64,000 nt of DNA from the NCBI GenBank assembly GCA_003255025.1, contig QANY01005074.1:772252-836251 (forward strand), read 5' to 3'. Of this stretch, positions 57,740 to 64,000 are shown piece after piece (position 1 is the stretch's first letter; each line of letters begins with the position of its first letter). A program made the translations under genes and the position numbers. The notes under the pieces are model-generated. The model was not told where the DNA came from, made no database searches, and saw nothing but the letters and a program-made list of their open reading frames with translations. The stretch comes from Datisca glomerata (taxonomy: Eukaryota > Streptophyta > Magnoliopsida > Cucurbitales > Datiscaceae).

Positions 57740-59460
57740 TGATTTCACTGATGAATGCAGGAATGATTTCTTGAGCTTAAGAAAGCACTATTCATAGCAC
57801 CTATTATAGTAGCACCTGATTGGGAGCTACCATTTAAGCTCATGTGCGATGCTAGTGATTATTGTGTGGGACCAGTGCTCTGGAAAAGGAAAATGTAAGG
57901 TTTTCCATTCTATTTACAATGCAAGTAGAACCCCATCTGAGGCTCAATTTAATTACGCTACTACTAAAAAAGAACTCTTGGATATTGTTTTTGCATTTGA
58001 TAAATTTAGAGCAAATTTATTTGGTGCAAAAGTAACTTTTTCACTGATCATTCTGCTATTAAATACCTAATCTCTAAAGAGGATGTAATGCCTCATCTTA
58101 TTAGGTAGATCTTATTGTTACAAGAGTTAGACTTAGGAGATTAAAGACAAGAAGGGAACTGAGAACCAGGTAGCAGACCACCTATTTAGGCTCAAAACTA
58201 GAGAGAAAGTTTTAGCAGAATCAGCTATAGTAGAAACTTTTCCCGATGAGCAGTTGCTAGTAGTTCCAATAGCAAAAGATCATTGGTATGCTGACATAGC
58301 CAACTACCTGGCAAGTGGAGTTCTTCCCCCAAAATTGGATTCACAAGGATTGAAGAGGTTCTTGCAACAAGTAAAAGATTATTATTGGGATGGTCCATAC
58401 CTTTACAAGCAAGGCCCTGATCAGATGTTTATGATGTGTGTCCCTGAGGGAGAGACCTATAGCATAGTCCAGCAGTGTCTAAAGTGCTTGAGAGGGATGA
58501 GAACAGTTTCTAAGGTTCTTCATTCCATGTATTTTTGGCACTCTCTCTTTTAAGATGATCATGGGATTCCTAAAAATGTGATAGATGTCAAAGAACAGGA
58601 ACATATATCAAAGATAGGAGATCTCAACAACATTCTAGAGGTTTTAGCTTTTTGATGTCTGGGACATAGACTTTATGGGACCCTTTCCCCCAACATCTGG
58701 GGCAATGGACTATGGGTCAAAGTGTGTTGAAGCTACAATCTTAGAAACCAATGATGCCAAGGTAGTGAGCAAATTCCTTTAGAATGACATTTTTACTTAG
58801 TTTAGGACCCCTCGAGCAATCATTAGTGATGAAGGCACTCACGTTTGCAATAAGAATTTTGAAGCACTTCTAGCGAAATATGGGGTAAAGCATAAGGTTG
58901 CTACAACATATCACCCACTGACCAGTGGGCATGTTGAGTTATCAAATCGTGAGATAAAGAGAATTCTAGAAAAAATGGTGAATCCCAGCAGAAAAGACTG
59001 GTCCATAAGGTTAGATGATGCATTGTGGGCATATAGGACTACCTATAAGACACCTTTCGGAATGTCTCCCTATAGGTTGGTCTTTCATAAAGCTTTCCAT
59101 CTACATTTTGAGCTACAACATAAAGCTTTTTGGGTTGTCAAAAAGCTAAATTTGGACTTACAGGCAGTAGGAGATAAAAGATTGTTGCAATTGAATGAGT
59201 TAGATGAATTCAAGATGTTTTCTTACGAGAATGCCTAGTTATATAAGGAGAAAATAAATAAATGGCATGACAAGAGAATCATGGAAGAGAGCTCAAGCCA
59301 GGAGGGAAAGTGTTGTTATTCAATTCAAGATTAAGCCTATTTCTAAGAAAGCTAAAGTCAAGGTGGTCTGGACCCTTCAAATTAATCAGACTCTACCCTT
59401 ATGGAGCTGTGGGCTTACTGGAGGAAAAGACCGGGAAAGAATGAGGTTGATCCTCTAAAA
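57740..59460 (+). mobile_element. Ty3/gypsy Athila-type pol end: RNase H and integrase, decayed
   Basis: Pieces in shifting frames: RNase H with MCDASDYCVGPVLWKRK (57843-57895), FTDHSAIKYLISKEDVMPHL (about 58038-58098) and LLLQELDLG; a linker resembling NQVADHL; the pre-integrase region HWYADIANYLASGVLPPKLD (58278-58340) and YYWDGPYLYKQGPDQMFMMC (58381-58440); integrase core WDIDFMGPFPPTSGAMDYGS (about 58660-58720), [13 protein letters not shown] (about 58821) and [19 protein letters not shown] (58930-58985), carrying the D, D and E expected of the active site; then [20 protein letters not shown]. Several stops break the frame, so it is inactive. No RT upstream is visible: sequence before 57740 belongs to LINE A or is unassigned. 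Confidence 0.88.
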
Positions 59461-60199
59461 ACCTCAATTTATTTTGGTGATCCATGATGATTAAAGCCAA
59501 GTCAGGTTGGGGACTATAAATCATGTGCTTATGGGAGGCAGCCTAGGGATAATTTTGCATAATATTTAATTTCATTTTATTATCGTATTTTAATTTTAAA
59601 TTAGGCTAGAATATTTCAATTTAGGTTGAGATATTTTAGGAATAAAGATTTATTTCTTCAAATGCTAACTTTGTCATAAAAGTAGAATATTCCTCTCTAG
59701 GATAAGATATCTTTGCTGAATATATTATTTTATCACAAAATCTTACCCTTAAAAAGACATTGTGCAAAGTGTTTGTAGGAGGAAATCGTATGTGAGGTCC
59801 AATGTCAGGACAACTAGGAGATGGAAGGGCATTTATTGGATGGTTAACTACTACAGCACCACGAAGGAAGTGCCCAATGTCGAATATGCTAGCACGTCAA
59901 ATATTCCCTCCAATATATGCGCCCAAAAATAAACCAATCGTTGAAATTTCATGAATTTTTAATTTCCCTCTCAAGATATTTGTGATTGAAAACATCTTTT
60001 GATTTGTTTTTTGCAGTGTCGAACGATGAGGGATTTTCCATGTGGCGACTTAGGGAGAGGCCTCGTGTCGTCAAAGGCGAAGTGTCCCTTACCCCATTCC
60101 TTATGAAAACCATTTGATTTCAAAAATCACTTCTCCTTTGTCTGTAAGCCAGCCCTGTTTACCTTATTTCCCCGAGACTCAAAGTTTCTTTCTCTCAAA

Positions 60200-61700
60200 A
60201 CTTTCTCCTATGAAAATGAGTAAATCAAAATCTAAATAAAAAAGGCAACCTAAACTCTTTGTTGCTACTAAGAAGTTTGTTACTGAAGAGGCTGAACAAA
60301 GGAATGAAGAAATGATTCAGACAAAGAAATTCCATGAGGAAAAAGGATTCATGATCGTGTTGAAACCCTCATTGGGCTTCCCGAAGAGCATAACTGACAT
60401 TATCAAACATAGACGATGGGACAGACTTTGTTCTCACTACGACATTATCCTGGTGCCTATGGCAAAAGAGTTTTATGCAATTGAGTCATTGAATAGTCTT
60501 TATAATTTAGAAGATTTTGAGGATGAATCGTCTATTTTAGCCTCTAAGATTTCTAAAACTAAGCTTGATGAGATTTTACGAGAACTGACTGTGCCAGGGA
60601 CTAAGTGGCATAATTTTATCTGGTAAAAGCATCAATGTAGGAAACAGAATGTTGAAAGAGTTTAGGTTGTGTGCATCTAAGAGCAAAGAAGCTTTATTTT
60701 TCCTATGCCTCATTACTAAGTTGTGTTTTGCCAACCTAGTCCCATATGTTAGTATAGAGGAGAAATTAATCAACAGGGGAGCTATCAATCTAGCTGCATT
60801 AAAAAGATTCATGGTTGGAAAGCATAAAGAGCAAGTGGAAACCTAATCCGAGCCATCTTCTTCACGCCCCTCCAGTACTCCAGTGTATCATTTTGATATA
60901 CTAGATATAAAATTAATGCTCTGAACCCTCTAGAGAGACCAAGCACCAAGAATTTATCTAGAAAAAGATGAAAAAAATGTTGCAGCATCATGAGTTGTAA
61001 GAACAAATTATTGGGAATATGTCCAAGGAAGGGACATGGCCATCAGAAAAAGCCTTCATAAAAAATTCACCAAGTCATCGATGCCTTTCCCATAAAACCT
61101 TCACCAAGAGGTCGAGGATATTACCGTGCATGAGGAAGAATAGTGGGTTGAAAAAGATGAAGAAGATGAAATTGAAAAAGAAATAGAGGAATCTGAAAAA
61201 GAAGAAGAGGAAAAGGTTGTTGAAGAGGATGATGTTGAAGAAAAAGAGTCTAAGATGGAAGCTAAAGGAAAGTTAGAAAAAGAGAAATTAGTGAGTGAGA
61301 GTGAAATAAAGAGGATATAATTGAGGAAGAAAGTGAAGAGGAGGAGGTAGATCCAACTCCCCACCAAAACCTTCCCCTAAAAAGGGAAGGGATAAAGGAA
61401 AAGGGAAGGGATAAAGGAAAAGGAAAGTTATTCACACAAAGTCCAGAAATAGAGAAGACCAAGAAGACGGAATCACCTAAGACAAAAGAAAAAGGGAAGT
61501 CAGCATAGAAGAAAGCAAAAGCTATAGCATCAGAATCCCCAAAAAGCTCTAAGAAAAATATGAAAGTTGATTCTCAAGAGTGGGAATTAGAAGAGCAGCT
61601 ACAAGCAGAAATCAAATCAGCTAAAAAGAAGTTATCAGATCTCAAGGCTGCCTCAAAAGGGAGGGGTGGCTTGAGAGGCTCTTCAAAGCAATAGCTGCTG
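60200..61700 (+). mobile_element. Athila env-region ORF ('putative plant transposon protein' domain), broken
   Basis: At 60312-60626 the frame reads KKFHEEKGFMIVLKPSLGFP, then HRRWDRLCSHYDIILVPMAK and EFYAIESLNSLYN, matching the plant-specific domain in the env-like ORF downstream of pol in Athila elements. It continues frame-shifted (60649-60846: LCASKSKEALFFLCLITKLC) and ends in an acidic and lysine-rich tail with many GAA/AAG codons (about 61120-61650). Stops at 60236 and elsewhere break it. It is plant-retrotransposon sequence; no membrane-fusion function can be inferred. Confidence 0.75.
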
Positions 61701-63019
61701 ATGGTCTATTGTAGCAACCAACTGCAGTAGCAAGGGGAGTAACCTTTCTTTCACCTATTAATTATGCTCAACATTTTGTCTTTGCTATCTGTCTTGGTGA
61801 TTGTTGATTATGGTTAGGATATTTTTGGAATTTGTGATTCATGTCCTTTGCAGATTAATTTTGTTGGTGGTAGTGAGACACTACCGATGCAAGTTTGGGG
61901 GATGGGCTAGGCCCTTCTTTCTAATGTCATTTTTATTTTTTATTTCTTTGTTTAAATTTTAGGCGGTTATTTCTTCATTTTTAATGCAAGTTTTTATTTT
62001 GAATTTGCTGGCCTTTATTGCACCAAATTTTTAGAAAAAGTTGTAAAAAAATTGATTTTTTAAAGCATGTTGAGTTGAGCATGTGTAGGCTAATTCCCGA
62101 TCTTTTTTACTTAGAAATAGAATTAGCAGTGTTGGCATGTTAGGGTGATTTTAACTTGAGAGAGGCTCAGCACTCTATTTAGGTGCCCAAATCTTCTAGG
62201 AATCAGTTTTGCAAATGTTCTTAATAGCTTAATTCAAGTTTGAGGGAGGGAATGTTTGTAAGCATTATGATTATGTAAATTTGTAGCTTAAAAGTCTTGG
62301 CTTCAAAAGAAAATTTGTATGAAGAAATAGGTTAGAAAAGCTCCTATAGGCTGCTGAGTAATCAAATGCCTTTTTCACCAATGATGTCATTCACGTTAAA
62401 AGGTAGCCTGAGGCATGAGCTTGTTGCATCAATAAAAACTAATAGCAATTAAAAAAGTAGCAGCCTTGATTGTTATGTTGTTGAGTACCAGGTGCCTTCA
62501 TCACCATTGTTGTCATTCACGTTAAAAGGCAGTATAACATAAAAGGACTTCTATACCCTTAAAAAATAAGAAGAGAAAAAGAAGCCAAAGTCAATAAAAG
62601 TGCAGCTTAGTTGAAAATTTTCCCTTGCTCAAATGTAAATTATTTGCCCCCTTTTGGATTGTAATATTCTGTATGCATGTTGTTTCTGGTTCAATTTAGA
62701 TTACCTGATTAGAGTGCTTGAATTGAGTGAATTATTTTAGTTTAAATTATCATAAGCCTTCTGAATAAGCAATTATATCTTCTATCACACACTCACTCAA
62801 GGGAATTAGGCAGCATCTTGTTCAGCATGTTGAAAATAAAAATGCTTCTTATCTTTTGTGCATTAATCTATTGAGCATGTTGGTTGGTATGCTTTGACGG
62901 TTTAGCTTTCTTTGAAATGTAGGATTGACTGGAGTCTCGAGTAGTAGTTTGTTTGGAGTTTTGTCTTTCTAGTTTAGGTCTCCATCACTCGAGGACGAGT
63001 AATGGTTTAAGTTCGGGGG
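61701..63019 (+). other. Athila 3' non-coding region with small repeats and polypurine tract
   Basis: Non-coding. A motif tcattcacgttaaaaggtag at about 62387 recurs as tcattcacgttaaaaggcag at about 62512, each preceded by a tgccttt/tcaccaatg-like word. A polypurine tract ends at cggggg (63014-63019), directly before the LTR. Confidence 0.6.
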
Positions 63020-64000
63020 TGTGACAACTTTGATATGTTATGTTATAGTCCTCTTAACATTTCTAAGTCTTAATTGTTTCTTATCTAAGGGTGATTAGTG
63101 TTTTCAATGCTTAAATCTTAGTTATTTTCTATTTATTTAGTTCTAGGATTAGTTTTGTTGTTATGCTAGCTTTATAAGCGTTTTAAAAAAAATTATGCAT
63201 TTGAGTTTCTTCTATGCAGGATCCCTTGCAAAGCTTGATATCTTTAGATGTTGTAGCAGGTCTAGATATTGTTATAGCTGTAGCATTGCAATGCAAGCTT
63301 GGTGAGAGGTTTGTTGTGTAGTCCAACTGGCACTAAAAGTAAAAAGGAGATTCCCGCGCATCAGATAACGTTAATTAGAGGTGTCCTCAGTGCCTAGGTC
63401 AGTGGTCCCTAATTCTTGGAAGCTCGACACGCGTCCTCTTGCCATGAAGAAACCTAATCTCAAGGATCATATTTATGGAAAATATCTTTTTTGAAAGGGA
63501 GACTTTGATTATTCCAAAAGGAGTCAACACTTGCATTGTATGAAGGAGACATTTGCACAGAAGGAAAGAGGAGGAAGAAGACAGAAAAGGAAACAAGGGG
63601 AGCAAGGAAGAAGACAAGGCCAAGAATATTCGCTTATTCTTATTCTCTCACTTATTTTCGCTTCATTTTTACTCCCTATTTTATCTTCATTCTTGTTCTT
63701 AATCTGCTGGAAAACATGGAAATGGCATGTTACATTTCTGTTCTTAAGCTCATTATGTGCTAAATACTTAAAGCTAGTATGGTAATGCACATTTATCTTA
63801 TTAATGTAGTTTCTGTTGTTATACTCTCTTTGACATTACATTCAAGTAAGCTTAAAGTTAATTTCCTTTACTGATTATCCATCTTTACGGGAATATAAGT
63901 TCGATTAAGGTCTGAAAGACTTAGTTTAATGGAATTAACTTGAATGATGCATGATGACTTAAATAAAAAATACATGATAAATTAATCGTGTAGATCAAAG
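63020..64000 (+). mobile_element. Athila 3' LTR, start (runs off the window)
   Basis: Begins tgtgacaactttgatatg immediately after the polypurine tract, with the expected TG start. Open frames at 63399-63790 on both strands overlap and show no known domain, so I treat them as chance inside the LTR. The LTR end is not seen; Athila LTRs often exceed 1 kb. Confidence 0.55.

Noticed and set aside
61101..61462. Minus-strand serine/phenylalanine-rich frames
   Set aside because: They are the reverse complement of the GAA/AAG-rich acidic tail of the plus-strand Athila ORF.
63399..63790. Overlapping open frames on both strands near the window end
   Set aside because: No domain, opposite strands overlap, and the region lies inside the predicted Athila LTR.

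Overview
The window is nuclear DNA of a dicot-type flowering plant. It is AT-rich, its genes are interrupted by GT-AG introns (plus one GC-AG intron), and it holds few genes among many decayed plant retrotransposons. I cannot name the species.

Three protein-coding genes can be assembled exon by exon, each with every exon phase matching. (1) A tryptophan aminotransferase of the TAA1/TAR type (+ strand, 5121-13322, 5 exons, 399 codons) makes the auxin precursor indole-3-pyruvate. (2) A POOR HOMOLOGOUS SYNAPSIS 1 (PHS1) gene (- strand, 16535-13974, 8 exons, 296 codons) acts in meiotic chromosome pairing. (3) A predicted plastid TrpD-like protein, usually labelled anthranilate phosphoribosyltransferase (+ strand, 36395-43158, 10 exons, 592 codons). 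In Arabidopsis the TAA1 gene and this TrpD-like gene are, from memory, direct neighbours (At1g70560 and At1g70570), so the window appears to preserve that linkage, stretched by PHS1 and transposons. A fourth, broken gene piece at about 44.4-45.0 kb comes from the ACT-domain-repeat (ACR) family.

Layout: 0-2.1 kb, AT-rich spacer; 2.1-3.4 kb, LINE remnant (-); 5.1-13.3 kb, TAA1-like gene whose 6.3-kb intron 2 holds a long hairpin, a Copia element (-) and a non-coding LTR element (+) nested in it; 14.0-16.5 kb, PHS1; 17.2 kb, a MITE; 18.4-26.5 kb, a decayed Ty3/gypsy element of Tat type (+) with 3' tandem repeats and remnants of an antisense reading frame; 26.9 kb, a CACTA-type terminus; 28.0-31.8 kb, a second copy (-) of the non-coding LTR family with a ~180-bp tandem array; 32.9-35.0 kb, Copia remnants (+); 36.4-43.2 kb, TrpD-like gene with a LINE piece in intron 6 and a MITE-like insert in intron 9; 44.3-48.7 kb, ACR pseudogene, local repeats and a possible Ulp1-type transposon remnant; 50.7-57.5 kb, two LINEs (-) in chimeric or nested arrangement; 57.7-64.0 kb, an Athila-type Ty3/gypsy element (+) with integrase, an env-region domain and the start of the 3' LTR.

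No tRNA, rRNA, CRISPR or prokaryote-type features were seen. I found no convincing undescribed multi-gene system. The strongest leads are the family of tandem-repeat-carrying non-coding LTR elements related to the local Tat element, the hairpin inside the auxin gene intron, and the atypical TrpD-like enzyme.
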